Shown here: positions 1 through 7,328 of the stretch, in pieces
How positions within the stretch are numbered: position 1 is the stretch's first letter
How the letters are laid out: each line of letters begins with the position of its first letter
Assembly (NCBI RefSeq): GCF_000955955.1
Contig: NZ_JYJG01000084.1
Coordinates: forward strand, 11,897 to 75,896
Reading direction: 5' to 3'
DNA length: 64,000 nucleotides
Origin: Lentzea aerocolonigenes
GTDB lineage: Bacteria > Actinomycetota > Actinomycetes > Mycobacteriales > Pseudonocardiaceae
Translations under genes and position numbers: made by a program
Notes under the pieces: generated by a model
Told to the model about the DNA's origin: nothing
Seen by the model: the letters and a program-made list of their open reading frames with translations, nothing else
The model's database searches: none

Positions 1-27
1 CCGCCGCACCACGGCGGATAGGGGGTC

Positions 28-645
28 GTGATGCGCAGGCCGTGGAACCCGGACTTCAAGCCGAAGCGCTCGGACCGGATGGCGACCGTGCTGCTGCTGC
101 CGCAGGACGAGGCCGCCCTGCAGGCGGCGATCGTCGCTGCCTGGCCGTCTACGCGGATCATCGACGGACGCGCCCCGTGGCCCGCTCAGACCACGTCCAG
201 GCCGCCGGTGCGGGACTCCGTGCTCGATGTGGAACGCAACGCGTTTCTCTGGGACCCGGAGATCCATCCCCGGCTGCCCACACCGCGGTTCACCGGCTAC
301 GCCAGGCGCGCTCCCCAGGCCGGACGCGTGGTGGAGTGGCGTCGGAGCCTCTGCACGGACGGCGTCCTCGCCAGCGGCATGATCAGCGCCGTCGTGTGGG
401 ACGACATGGACCCGCGCATGATCGCGTTCATCAGCGCCGTCTGGCGTGCGGTGGTGGAGCACACGAGCAACAACCTCGTGCGGTGGATCGAAGGTACGGG
501 TCAGGAACAGCTGATGCGTGCCAGCCGCGTCGGCCATCACGCGCTGGCCGCCGCTCGGGCCGGCGAGATCTGCCTGGGCACGACGGAGGAGAAGTGGCGG
601 CTGCACCCGCCGAGCCAGGAGAAGGCGCGCGGCGCTCACTGGTGA
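28..645 (+). CDS. hypothetical protein, about 205 aa
   Basis: I do not recognise a family. The frame opens with GTG at 28 followed directly by ATG at 31, so the start is one of these. There is no signal peptide or membrane segment. The product is soluble-looking, rich in Trp, Arg and Ala, with a repeated-looking central stretch around WRRSLCTDG and a C-terminal part (residues about 130-190) predicted to be helical. GC-rich third codon positions support coding on this strand. It runs towards the leftward mscL gene and stops 18 bp before it. Its upstream neighbours are outside the window, so operon membership is unknown. Confidence 0.6.
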   Translation: MMRRPWNPDFKPKRSDRMATVLLLPQDEAALQAAIVAAWPSTRIIDGRAPWPAQTTSRPPVRDSVLDVERNAFLWDPEIHPRLPTPRFTGYARRAPQAGRVVEWRRSLCTDGVLASGMISAVVWDDMDPRMIAFISAVWRAVVEHTSNNLVRWIEGTGQEQLMRASRVGHHALAAARAGEICLGTTEEKWRLHPPSQEKARGAHW

Positions 646-662
646 GACCGCGCGCCTCGTCC

Positions 663-1094
663 CTAGACCTTCGGGTTGCGCACGTCGGTTCCTGACGTCG
701 GCTGCTGCCCGTTCTGCGCGGCCAGCAGGTCGCGGATCTCCTTGAGCAGCTCGACATCGGTGGGCTCGGACGGGCCGGGCTCCACACCCCGCTCGCGGCG
801 CTCCTTGATCTTGTTCATCGGGAGCACGAAGATGAAGTAGACGACCGCGGCGACGATCACGAAGTTGATGCCCGCGGTGATCAGCGCACCGAAGTCCATC
901 ACGGTCTTGTCGGAGTCACCGAGCTTGACCGCCAGGCCCTCCACGTTGTTGCCGCCGAGCAAGGCGACCAGCGGGTTGATGATGTTCGCCGTGAACGCGG
1001 TGACGATCGCTCCGAACGCGGCGCCGATGACCACGGCCACAGCCAGGTCGATGACGTTTCCGCGCATCAAAAAGTCCTTGAAACCCTTCAGCAT
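663..1094 (-). CDS. mscL: large-conductance mechanosensitive channel MscL
   Basis: MscL is a homopentameric inner-membrane channel that opens under membrane tension and releases solutes after hypo-osmotic shock. The 143 aa length is normal for the family. The N-terminal amphipathic helix (MLKGFKDFLMRGNVIDLAVA) is the family signature. It is followed by TM1 (about 14-40), a periplasmic loop containing LLGGNNVEGL, TM2 (about 68-95) and a cytoplasmic helix with KERRERG and a charged tail. The ATG overlaps the stop of the upstream SAF-domain gene by one base (TGATG), so the two are probably translationally coupled. An mscL gene is at the corresponding place in mycobacteria (Rv0985c). Confidence 0.96.
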   Translation of the reverse strand: MLKGFKDFLMRGNVIDLAVAVVIGAAFGAIVTAFTANIINPLVALLGGNNVEGLAVKLGDSDKTVMDFGALITAGINFVIVAAVVYFIFVLPMNKIKERRERGVEPGPSEPTDVELLKEIRDLLAAQNGQQPTSGTDVRNPKV

Positions 1095-1648
1095 CAGCGG
1101 AGGGTAACGGCTAACGCATGATCCAGTGACATCGCGGCCACGCGATTCGCATTAAGTCTCGGCAACATGAGCACAACGACTTGTCCTCGTGTCTCACGCA
1201 CGGATGCGTTCTCCGCCAGCACTTCGGCCGACGGCGACACCACGTCGACCCGGTCGCCCATCCGCACCACACCGGCCAGGCCCTGGTCAGCGACCCGCAC
1301 GGCAACGGAAGCCAGGTCGTCGGTAGCTGAGGAAAGATCGAAGTCGGTCAGCGGGACGCCGGAACGTGCCGCACCGCTCAACGTTCTGCCCACGACCAGG
1401 TCCGCGCGGGAGAACGAACCCGTGACAGGGGCCGGGAAAGACACCAGCCGGACATCGGTCGCCGACAGCGCGGCACCGGCAGGCAGATCACGTGAGGTGA
1501 CGACGGCCGGGTACCCCACGTCAGGCCAGAAGGCTCCCAGAGCGGCCAGTAGCACCAGGCCCAGAGCCAGAAACCGGCGCCACGCAACAGAAGGACGACG
1601 GCGGAGCAGAACGCGGACCCGGTCGAACGCGGTGCTGGAAAGAGTCAT
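1094..1648 (-). CDS. SAF-domain membrane protein (CpaB/RcpC-like)
   Basis: The 184 aa protein has a basic N-terminus, one membrane segment (about residues 27-43) and then a SAF domain beginning near PAVVTSRDLPAGAAL and ending with VGRTLSGAARSGVPLTD. SAF domains occur in CpaB/RcpC (Flp pilus assembly) and related exported proteins. No pilus ATPase, prepilin or TadC-like gene is present nearby, so a pilus role is not supported here. The gene is coupled to mscL through a one-base stop/start overlap. What it binds or assembles cannot be told from the sequence. Confidence 0.82.
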   Translation of the reverse strand: MTLSSTAFDRVRVLLRRRPSVAWRRFLALGLVLLAALGAFWPDVGYPAVVTSRDLPAGAALSATDVRLVSFPAPVTGSFSRADLVVGRTLSGAARSGVPLTDFDLSSATDDLASVAVRVADQGLAGVVRMGDRVDVVSPSAEVLAENASVRETRGQVVVLMLPRLNANRVAAMSLDHALAVTLR

Positions 1649-1720
1649 GCCCTCGACGGTAGGGCCGTCGAGGGCATGTCAAAGGGGGCTCAGCCGCAAG
1701 TTGTGGACAACTCGCGATCT

Positions 1721-2029
1721 TCAGGACGCAGCTGCTGCCGGAGCGCTCGTCGAAGACTTCGAGTCCGACGAAGACGTCTTCTTCTCCGACGACTTCGAGT
1801 CCGACGACGCCGCGGGCGTGGACGAAGTGGTCGACGACGTGCTCTTGGTCGAGGACCGGCTGTCCGTGCGGTAGAAACCGCTGCCCTTGAAGACGACACC
1901 GACGGCGCCGAAGAGCTTGCGCAGCTTGCCCGAGCACTCGGGGCACTCGGTGAGCGAGGCGTCGCTGAACGACTGCACAGCCTCGAACCGGTGCTCACAC
2001 GCGGTGCAGGCGTACTGGTACGTAGGCAC
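1721..2029 (-). CDS. FmdB-family zinc-ribbon protein, Ruc-like
   Basis: A GTG at 2027-2029 preceded by AGGAGC gives the standard FmdB start (PTYQYACTACEHRFEAVQ). Two CxxC pairs (CTAC, CPEC) form a zinc ribbon in residues 1-45. The rest (about 55-102) is a low-complexity Ser/Thr/Lys tail that must be disordered. Zinc ribbon plus disordered tail is the architecture of M. tuberculosis Rv0991c (Ruc), a redox-regulated chaperone, and the gene lies in the same place, next to 5-formyl-THF cyclo-ligase. By that analogy, oxidation of the Cys ligands would activate holding of unfolded proteins; this is inference. A longer frame exists upstream of the GTG but lacks conserved sequence. Confidence 0.88.
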   Translation of the reverse strand: MPTYQYACTACEHRFEAVQSFSDASLTECPECSGKLRKLFGAVGVVFKGSGFYRTDSRSSTKSTSSTTSSTPAASSDSKSSEKKTSSSDSKSSTSAPAAAAS

Positions 2030-2123
2030 TGGGTTTGCTCCTAGCTCTGGCACTCGACCGTTGTGAGTGCCAACACGATTTTCGCTCAAGTCCTTCCCGG
2101 AGTGCAAACACCCCAGGTCAAAG

Positions 2124-2684
2124 TCACAGCCACCGCAGGCCCACCGAGGGGGTCAAAACGCCGTTCATCAGCACGTCATGCGGCTCCGCGGGCACGTCGG
2201 CGAGCACTTCCGCATCCCGCACGACAGCCACCAACGGGGCTTTGACCAGCGGCAACGTCCGGTCGTAGTGGCCCTTGCCCTTCCCGAGCCGCACCCCGGA
2301 CACCGACACCGCCAGCGCGGGCACCAGCACCAGCGAGGCTCCAGAGATCGCCGAGGCGCCGAGCCGCGGTCCGGTGGGTTCGAGCAGTCCCAGACCGGCC
2401 TGAGCGAGTGCTCCGGTGTGGACGGCCCAGTCGAGCGGCGCGTCCCCCGTCACGATCGGTAGCAGCACGCGGCAGCGCAGTCCGTCCAGCCACGACGCGT
2501 CACCGGGCTCCGACCCGACCGGCAGGAACGCGCACACAGTCTGATCAGGACGAACGTCCAGGGCGGCCACGTGCGCCGCCAGCGCCGCCGCCTCCACAGC
2601 GCGGTCCTCGGCGGAAACCGCACGGCGCGCGGCCTGCAACCGTGAACGCAGCGTGGCCTTACGATCACGAAGATCGGACGTCAT
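2124..2684 (-). CDS. 5-formyltetrahydrofolate cyclo-ligase
   Basis: The enzyme converts 5-formyl-THF to 5,10-methenyl-THF at the expense of ATP, recovering a dead-end folate. The family fingerprints are the N-terminal basic helix (LRDRKATLRSRLQAARRAVS), the central FLPVGSEPG strand-loop and the C-terminal RLGKGKGHYDR motif that binds ATP and substrate. At 186 aa the length is typical. The start at 2684 is chosen because GGGAG lies 9 bases upstream; an in-frame ATG ten codons earlier lacks this. It is divergent from galU, with under 40 bp between start codons, so the two promoters must lie in a short shared region. Confidence 0.93.
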   Translation of the reverse strand: MTSDLRDRKATLRSRLQAARRAVSAEDRAVEAAALAAHVAALDVRPDQTVCAFLPVGSEPGDASWLDGLRCRVLLPIVTGDAPLDWAVHTGALAQAGLGLLEPTGPRLGASAISGASLVLVPALAVSVSGVRLGKGKGHYDRTLPLVKAPLVAVVRDAEVLADVPAEPHDVLMNGVLTPSVGLRWL

Positions 2685-2722
2685 GGTGGGTAACTCCCGG
2701 TATGTCGTTAGCATCGCTGCCC

Positions 2723-3607
2723 ATGAGCAGCGCCTTCCACACCGCTATCGTGCCCGCGGCCGGCTTGGGCACCCGTTTCCTCCCCACGACCAAGGCCGTG
2801 CCGAAGGAGTTGCTGCCGCTGGTCGACACCCCGGCCATCGAGTACGTGGCCAGGGAAGCCGCAGAGGCAGGCGCGACGAAGCTGGTCATCGTGACCTCGC
2901 CGACCAAGGGGTCGGTCGCGAACTACTTCGACGAGAGCCCCGAGCTCGAGCAGTCGCTGGCCGCCAAGGGCAAGACCGACCTGGTCGAGAAGATCCAGCG
3001 CGCCCCGAAGCTGATCAAGGCCGAGACCGCCGTCCAGGAGCAGGCGCTGGGCCTCGGGCACGCCGTCGGGTGCGCCGAAGGCAACCTGACCGGCGACGAC
3101 GAGGCCGTCGCGGTGCTGCTGCCGGACGACATCATCCTGCCCACCGACGCCCTCAAGAAGATGGCGAAGGTCCGTGAGGAGAAGGGCGGCAGTGTCCTGC
3201 TGGCGTTCGACATCCCGCGCGAGCAGATCTCCGCGTACGGCGTGTTCGACGTCCGCGACACCGGCAACGACGACGTCAAGCAGGTCGTCGGCATGGTCGA
3301 GAAGCCGAAGCCGGAGGACGCGCCGTCGACGTTCGCCGCCGCCGGGCGCTACCTGCTCGACCGGGCCATCTTCGACGCGCTCAAGCGCATCACCCCTGGT
3401 GCGGGCGGTGAGCTGCAGCTCACGGACGCCATCGCGCTGCTGATCGCGGAGGGTCACCCCGTGCACGTCGTGGTCCACCGCGGCGGGCGACACGACCTCG
3501 GCAATCCCGCCGGATTCCTGCGGGCTGCGGTTGACTTCGCACTCAAGACCCCGGAGTACGGACCCGATCTGCGCGAGTGGTTGCGGGAACGCCTCGACAA
3601 CTCCTGA
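2723..3607 (+). CDS. galU: UTP-glucose-1-phosphate uridylyltransferase
   Basis: GalU makes UDP-glucose from UTP and glucose-1-phosphate for wall polysaccharide, trehalose and glycolipid synthesis. The N-terminal nucleotidyltransferase signature AAGLGTRFLPTTKAVPKE is intact, followed by LLPLVDTPAIEYV, the sugar-phosphate site EQALGLGHAVGCA and the LLPDDII metal site. The C-terminal GGRHDLGNPAGFL region is also standard. The length is 294 aa from ATG 2723; an in-frame ATG at 2702 would add seven residues and neither start has a clear Shine-Dalgarno sequence. It is the first gene of a rightward run galU-glp-rimJ, as in Rv0993-Rv0995. Confidence 0.96.
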   Translation: MSSAFHTAIVPAAGLGTRFLPTTKAVPKELLPLVDTPAIEYVAREAAEAGATKLVIVTSPTKGSVANYFDESPELEQSLAAKGKTDLVEKIQRAPKLIKAETAVQEQALGLGHAVGCAEGNLTGDDEAVAVLLPDDIILPTDALKKMAKVREEKGGSVLLAFDIPREQISAYGVFDVRDTGNDDVKQVVGMVEKPKPEDAPSTFAAAGRYLLDRAIFDALKRITPGAGGELQLTDAIALLIAEGHPVHVVVHRGGRHDLGNPAGFLRAAVDFALKTPEYGPDLREWLRERLDNS

Positions 3608-3624
3608 GCGCTAGGACCAATCAC

Positions 3625-4848
3625 ATGAGGTCAGTGGACGAGCAGCTCGCTCGGGTGATCGCGGCCGCGGTGCGGCCCGCACCCGTGCGGGTGGCGATCT
3701 CGGAGTCGCAGGGCCTGCTCTGCGCCGAGGAGGTCGTGGCGGAACGCGCGTTGCCCGGCTTCGACCAGGCCGCCGTGGACGGCTACGCCGTGCGCAGCGT
3801 CGACGTGTCCGGCGCGAACGCGAGCCCCGTGCAGCTACCGGTCGTGGGCGAGATCCCGGCCGGCTCCCGGCAGCCCCGCCGCCTGCAGCCCGGCCAGGCC
3901 GTGCGGGTCGCGACCGGTGCGCCGCTGCCCACGCTGGCCGACGCGGTCGTGCCGGTCGGCTACACCGACGGCCACCACGCCAAGGTGACGGTCAACCGCA
4001 GCGTGCCGTCCGCCGGGTTCGTCCGCCGCACCGGTGAGGACGTGCAGACGGGTGACGTCGCAGTGCGTCGTGGCGCGTCCATCGGTGCAGCTCAGGTGGG
4101 TCTGCTGGCCGCTGTCGGCCGCAACAAAGTGCTCGTCCACCCGCGTCCGCGAGTCTCCGTGATCTCGCTCGGCGAGGAGCTCGTCGACGTCGACCGCACG
4201 CCCGGCCAGGGGCAGGTCTACGACGTGAACTCGTACGCGCTGTCCGCCGCCGCCCGCGACGCGGGAGCCGAGGTCAGCCGGGTCGGCATCATGTCCGCCG
4301 ACCCGCGCCGGCTGCGCGAGGTCGTCGAAGGCCGGCTGCTGCTCTCCGAGATCGTCGTCATCGCCGGTGGGGTGGGCGGCGCGATCGGTGACGAGGTCAA
4401 GGCGGCGCTGGCCGACCTCGGTGACATGGACGTCACCCGCATCGCCATGCACCCCGGCTCCGCGCAGGGCTTCGGGCGACTCGGCCCGGACGCCGTGCCG
4501 ACGTTCCTGCTGCCGGCGAACCCGATGAGCGCTCTGGTCGTGTTCGAGGTGCTGGTCAGGCCGCTGATCAGGGCTGCGCTGGGCAAGAAGAACCCGTACC
4601 GCCGGGCCGTCAGCGCCCGGCTGCTGTCGCCGCTGCAGTCGACGAAGGGCCGGCGCGGCTTCCTGCGCGGGCAGCTGCTGCGCGACGCGGACAACGGCGA
4701 GTACCTGGTGCAGCCGCTCGGCACGTCCGGTGCCCACCTGCTCGCCTCACTGGCCGAGGCCAACTGCCTCATCATGGTCGACGAGGACGTCACGGAGGTC
4801 TCGGTCGGCGAAGAGGTGCTGGTCAGCTTCCTAGCGCAGCGTGGATGA
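3625..4848 (+). CDS. glp: gephyrin-like molybdotransferase Glp (MoeA family)
   Basis: The protein has the MoeA fold: an N-terminal segment with VDGYAV, the beta-barrel insert (VGEIPAGSRQPRRLQPGQAV), the MPT-binding domain with VISLGEELVD and AGGVGGAIGDEVK, and a C-terminal domain IV. The usual T/S-G-G-x-S-x-G motif reads GGVGGAIG here, so the Ser is replaced. No other molybdenum-cofactor gene is in the window. In Corynebacterium a MoeA paralogue called Glp, encoded beside its membrane receptor GlpR, acts with FtsZ in division; this gene has the same neighbour two genes downstream. I therefore favour Glp over housekeeping MoeA. RBS ctAGGA is 8 bases before ATG 3625. Its stop overlaps rimJ by 4 bp. 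Confidence 0.88.
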   Translation: MRSVDEQLARVIAAAVRPAPVRVAISESQGLLCAEEVVAERALPGFDQAAVDGYAVRSVDVSGANASPVQLPVVGEIPAGSRQPRRLQPGQAVRVATGAPLPTLADAVVPVGYTDGHHAKVTVNRSVPSAGFVRRTGEDVQTGDVAVRRGASIGAAQVGLLAAVGRNKVLVHPRPRVSVISLGEELVDVDRTPGQGQVYDVNSYALSAAARDAGAEVSRVGIMSADPRRLREVVEGRLLLSEIVVIAGGVGGAIGDEVKAALADLGDMDVTRIAMHPGSAQGFGRLGPDAVPTFLLPANPMSALVVFEVLVRPLIRAALGKKNPYRRAVSARLLSPLQSTKGRRGFLRGQLLRDADNGEYLVQPLGTSGAHLLASLAEANCLIMVDEDVTEVSVGEEVLVSFLAQRG

Positions 4849-5498
4849 GCGTTTTCGCGGATCTCGGCAGGCACCCCGGCTGGCCCGCCCGGCTGGGGCC
4901 CATCGAGGTGCGTGCGGGAACCGTCGAACTGCGTGGTCCCCGGCTCTTCGACGGCTCGAAGTGGTCGCGCCAGCGCATCCGTGACCGCGACTACCTCGAA
5001 CAATGGGAGCCCACAGCCGCTGAGGGCTGGGAGGAGCGCAACGCGACGCTCTCCTGGCCCGCCCAGTGGTCGTCGCTGCGTGCGATGGCCCGGCGCGGCA
5101 CCACGCTGCCGTTCATGATCCTGGTCAACGGCGAGGTCGCCGGCCAGATCACCGTCGGCAACATCGTGCGCGGCTCGTTGCTCTCGGCCTGGATCGGCTA
5201 CTGGGTAGCCGCTGATCGGGCGGGCGGCGGCGTCGCAACGGCGGCCGTGGCGTTGCTCACGGATCACGCCTTCCGCGACGCTGGTCTGCACCGGCTCGAA
5301 GCGACTGTCCGTCCAGAGAACGCCGCCTCACTTCGCGTGCTGGCCAAATCCGGCTACCGCGAGGAAGGCCTCTTCAAGCGTTATCTGGATGTTGCCGGCC
5401 AGTGGCGTGACCACCTCTGCTTCGCGCTCACCTCCGAAGAAGTCCCGGATGGCCTAGTGCGCCGTTTGGTCGCACGCGGAGAGGCCCGTCTTCCCTGA
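4845..5498 (+). CDS. rimJ: GNAT N-acetyltransferase, RimJ/RimL type
   Basis: A 217 aa GNAT acetyltransferase. The acetyl-CoA loop is RAGGGVATAAV (about residues 126-136), preceded by the beta-4 strand AWIGYWVA and followed by the helix-strand HRLEATVRPENAASLRVLAKSGYREEG, the typical RimJ/RimL C-terminal signature. The predicted role is acetylation of a protein N-terminus or of a small amine; the exact acceptor cannot be read. The ATG overlaps the glp stop (ATGA), so it is translationally coupled. The position between glp and glpR is conserved in mycobacteria (Rv0995). Confidence 0.92.
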   Translation: MSVFADLGRHPGWPARLGPIEVRAGTVELRGPRLFDGSKWSRQRIRDRDYLEQWEPTAAEGWEERNATLSWPAQWSSLRAMARRGTTLPFMILVNGEVAGQITVGNIVRGSLLSAWIGYWVAADRAGGGVATAAVALLTDHAFRDAGLHRLEATVRPENAASLRVLAKSGYREEGLFKRYLDVAGQWRDHLCFALTSEEVPDGLVRRLVARGEARLP

Positions 5499-5653
5499 CG
5501 TTCGCGTCCGTTCGTCCTAATCGCTTCACCCAAAAGTGGGTGATACACCACACTTTGGTACGCACCGAGTTCGGCGAGCCTCCGACACAGGTGTGACTGT
5601 TGTGACTAGCGTGGTGAAAGCACCACGCGTGGGCCGGGGGAGGTGAACGGGGA

Positions 5654-6370
5654 ATGCCGAGTTCGCTGATCATCGTTGCGCTGGTCGTGGCGTGGCTCGT
5701 GGTCCTCGTCCCCATGATGGCCCGCAAGCGCCAGGAGAGTGCGCGCAGCGTGGGGGAGGAGTACGACGCCATGCCAGACGCCGAGTACGACGACATCCAC
5801 GACATCGACGACGACTACTTCGACGAGGAGGAGTACGTCGAGCGCCCGTTCCGGCGCGGCCGCGGTGGCTACGACCCCGAGACCGCCGCCCTGGTGGCGC
5901 AGGCCAAGTACGCGTTCCGGCGCCGGGTCGTCGCGTTCCTGCTGTTCGCCGCCATCGCTTCCGGCGTCGTGGCAGGCGTGTTCTACCCGATGCTCTGGTA
6001 CGGCCACGCGGGAGTCGACCTCCTGCTCGTGGGCTACCTGACCTACCTGCGCCGGCAGGTGCGGATCGAGGAGGAGATCCGCGCACGCCGGCTCGCCCGC
6101 CTGCAGCAGGTGCGCCGCCGCCGTGCGACGGGCCCGCAGGTGCAGCAGGCCGACGAGATTCCCGCGCCCGCGCCGGCTCCGGCCGTCGAGGAGATCGAGA
6201 CCACGCAGGTCGAGATCGTCGACGAGAGGCCGGCGCTGCCGCCGTTGCCGCGCTTCGAGTACCAGGTGCGTCCGGGCACGATCCCGGTCGACTCCGACGA
6301 CGAGGACCCGGTGTTCGTCGAGTTAGAGGGACTGGAGTCGCTGCGGTACCGAGGTGCTGTGGGGGCCTAG
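5654..6370 (+). CDS. glpR: GlpR/SepX-like membrane division protein
   Basis: A 238 aa protein with an N-terminal membrane anchor (about 4-20, SLIIVALVVAWLVVLVPMM), an acidic Asp/Glu/Tyr-rich cytoplasmic stretch (about 35-65), two further membrane helices (about 96-115 and 120-135, near FLLFAAIASGVVAGVFY) and an Arg-rich then acidic tail. This plan, and the place after galU-glp-rimJ, match GlpR of Corynebacterium (membrane receptor of gephyrin-like Glp) and SepX of Streptomyces (membrane protein needed for septation). The role as a membrane dock linking Glp to the divisome is inference by homology and context. About 155 bp separate it from rimJ, so it probably has its own promoter. RBS GGGGAGGTGAACGGGGA precedes ATG 5654. 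Confidence 0.85.
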   Translation: MPSSLIIVALVVAWLVVLVPMMARKRQESARSVGEEYDAMPDAEYDDIHDIDDDYFDEEEYVERPFRRGRGGYDPETAALVAQAKYAFRRRVVAFLLFAAIASGVVAGVFYPMLWYGHAGVDLLLVGYLTYLRRQVRIEEEIRARRLARLQQVRRRRATGPQVQQADEIPAPAPAPAVEEIETTQVEIVDERPALPPLPRFEYQVRPGTIPVDSDDEDPVFVELEGLESLRYRGAVGA

Positions 6371-6398
6371 AGGGGGTGGTGAAAACACCCCCTCTAGG
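6366..6398 (+). terminator. terminator of glpR, overlapping its stop codon
   Basis: Two 13-bp arms, CCTAGAGGGGGTG and CACCCCCTCTAGG, pair perfectly across a 7-base loop (GTGAAAA). The TAG stop of glpR (6368-6370) is inside the left arm. It isolates the glp operon from the tRNA gene; a TATAGT -10 candidate for that gene follows at 6404-6409. Confidence 0.85.
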
Positions 6399-6427
6399 AC
6401 TGCTATAGTTCTCTCGTAACACCGCAA

Positions 6428-6500
6428 GGGGCTGTAGCACAGTTGGTAGCGCGTCTCGTTCGCATCGAGAAGGTCAGGGGTTCGATTCCCCTCAGCTCCA
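6428..6500 (+). tRNA. tRNA-Ala (anticodon CGC)
   Basis: The 73-base gene folds as a cloverleaf: acceptor GGGGCTG/CAGCTCC with one G-U pair, anticodon stem TCTCG/CGAGA around loop TTCGCAT, and T-arm GGGGTTCGATTCCCC. The loop gives anticodon CGC, reading GCG (Ala). The discriminator is A6500 and CCA is not encoded. It sits exactly where conserved gene order gives way to accessory genes. Confidence 0.97.
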
Positions 6501-6507
6501 CAAACAC

Positions 6508-6588
6508 ATTGCACGACTGCAAGGGCCTCGCTGTCCGTCGGCCTGAAACACTGTCGGCGTGAGCCAGGAAATCCGGCAGTCGTGCAAT
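6508..6588. repeat. 13-bp perfect inverted repeat beside tRNA-Ala
   Basis: ATTGCACGACTGC (6508-6520) and GCAGTCGTGCAAT (6576-6588) are exact reverse complements separated by 55 bp. The left arm begins 7 bases after the tRNA and the right arm lies within the first ten codons of the SMI1/KNR4 gene, whose start is inside the loop. No integrase is visible. It could be a recombination trace, an operator or a long-loop RNA hairpin. Confidence 0.75.
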
Positions 6589-7152
6589 CGCATCGGGGCG
6601 TGGTTGCGGGCACACACCCGAGAAGAGCATCGGCCCAGGCCTGCCGCTGACCAGACGTCCGTCGACCGGGTCGAGCGTGACGTTGGTGTGGCGTTTCCGG
6701 CGGACCTCGTGGCGCTTTGGCGGCAGGACGGGATCGACGCGGGCTGGTGGTTGCCGCCTGAATGCGGGTTCGCCCTGGAAGAGCCGGACGAGGCGCTGGC
6801 CACCTGGGCGATCCTCTTGCAGGTGGCCGAAGAGGAGGACCCCGACGATCCGATGTGGCCCGACCGGTTCACACCGGATCTGTTCCCGATCGCCATGAAC
6901 AGCGGTGGGGACAGCCTGGTCGTCGACCTCCGGCCAGGAGAGCACCGCGGCGCCGTCCACTTCTGGGATCACGAGGAGTGGGGACTGGATGAGCCGTTGT
7001 GGCCCGGTGTGGGTGCGATGCTCGCCGACATCGCTGATGCCCTCGAAGCCGGAGGCCCCGCGCTGACGTGGCATGCGGCTCGCGGCGGACGGCAGCGGCC
7101 TTGTGCTCCGATCGTCAATCACCAGAACGAGTTCGAGGGATGGCAGTCCTGA
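6559..7152 (+). CDS. SMI1/KNR4 (SUKH) family protein
   Basis: A 197 aa acidic, Trp-rich soluble protein. SUKH features are the helix-strand VERDVGVAFPADLVALWRQDG at about 40-58 and the later strands LFPIAMNSGGDSLVVDLRPG and GAVHFWDHEEWG. SUKH proteins often serve as immunity proteins against contact-dependent or polymorphic toxins in bacteria, but many are solitary with unknown roles. No toxin gene is adjacent. GTG 6559 is used because the family similarity begins soon afterwards. It is the first gene of the accessory stretch after tRNA-Ala. Confidence 0.82.
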   Translation: MSQEIRQSCNRIGAWLRAHTREEHRPRPAADQTSVDRVERDVGVAFPADLVALWRQDGIDAGWWLPPECGFALEEPDEALATWAILLQVAEEEDPDDPMWPDRFTPDLFPIAMNSGGDSLVVDLRPGEHRGAVHFWDHEEWGLDEPLWPGVGAMLADIADALEAGGPALTWHAARGGRQRPCAPIVNHQNEFEGWQS

Positions 7153-7328
7153 CCCGGAGGTCGGATGCGAACCACACGAAACGGTGACGCGCCTGCGCAC
7201 ACTCGGCGAACGCGAGAAGAAAACGGTTGTCTGAGGGAACCAGACCCAGTCCATTTCCCTCTTATCGATGCGCCGAGTCCACACGGCACGGTCGCGCCTC
7301 CTGTTCGCCCGCTGCAGAAAGCCGTTCC

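Noticed and set aside
3625..4848. Assignment as ordinary MoeA for molybdenum cofactor
   Set aside because: Not excluded, but context (glpR neighbour) and the GGVGGAIG motif favour Glp.
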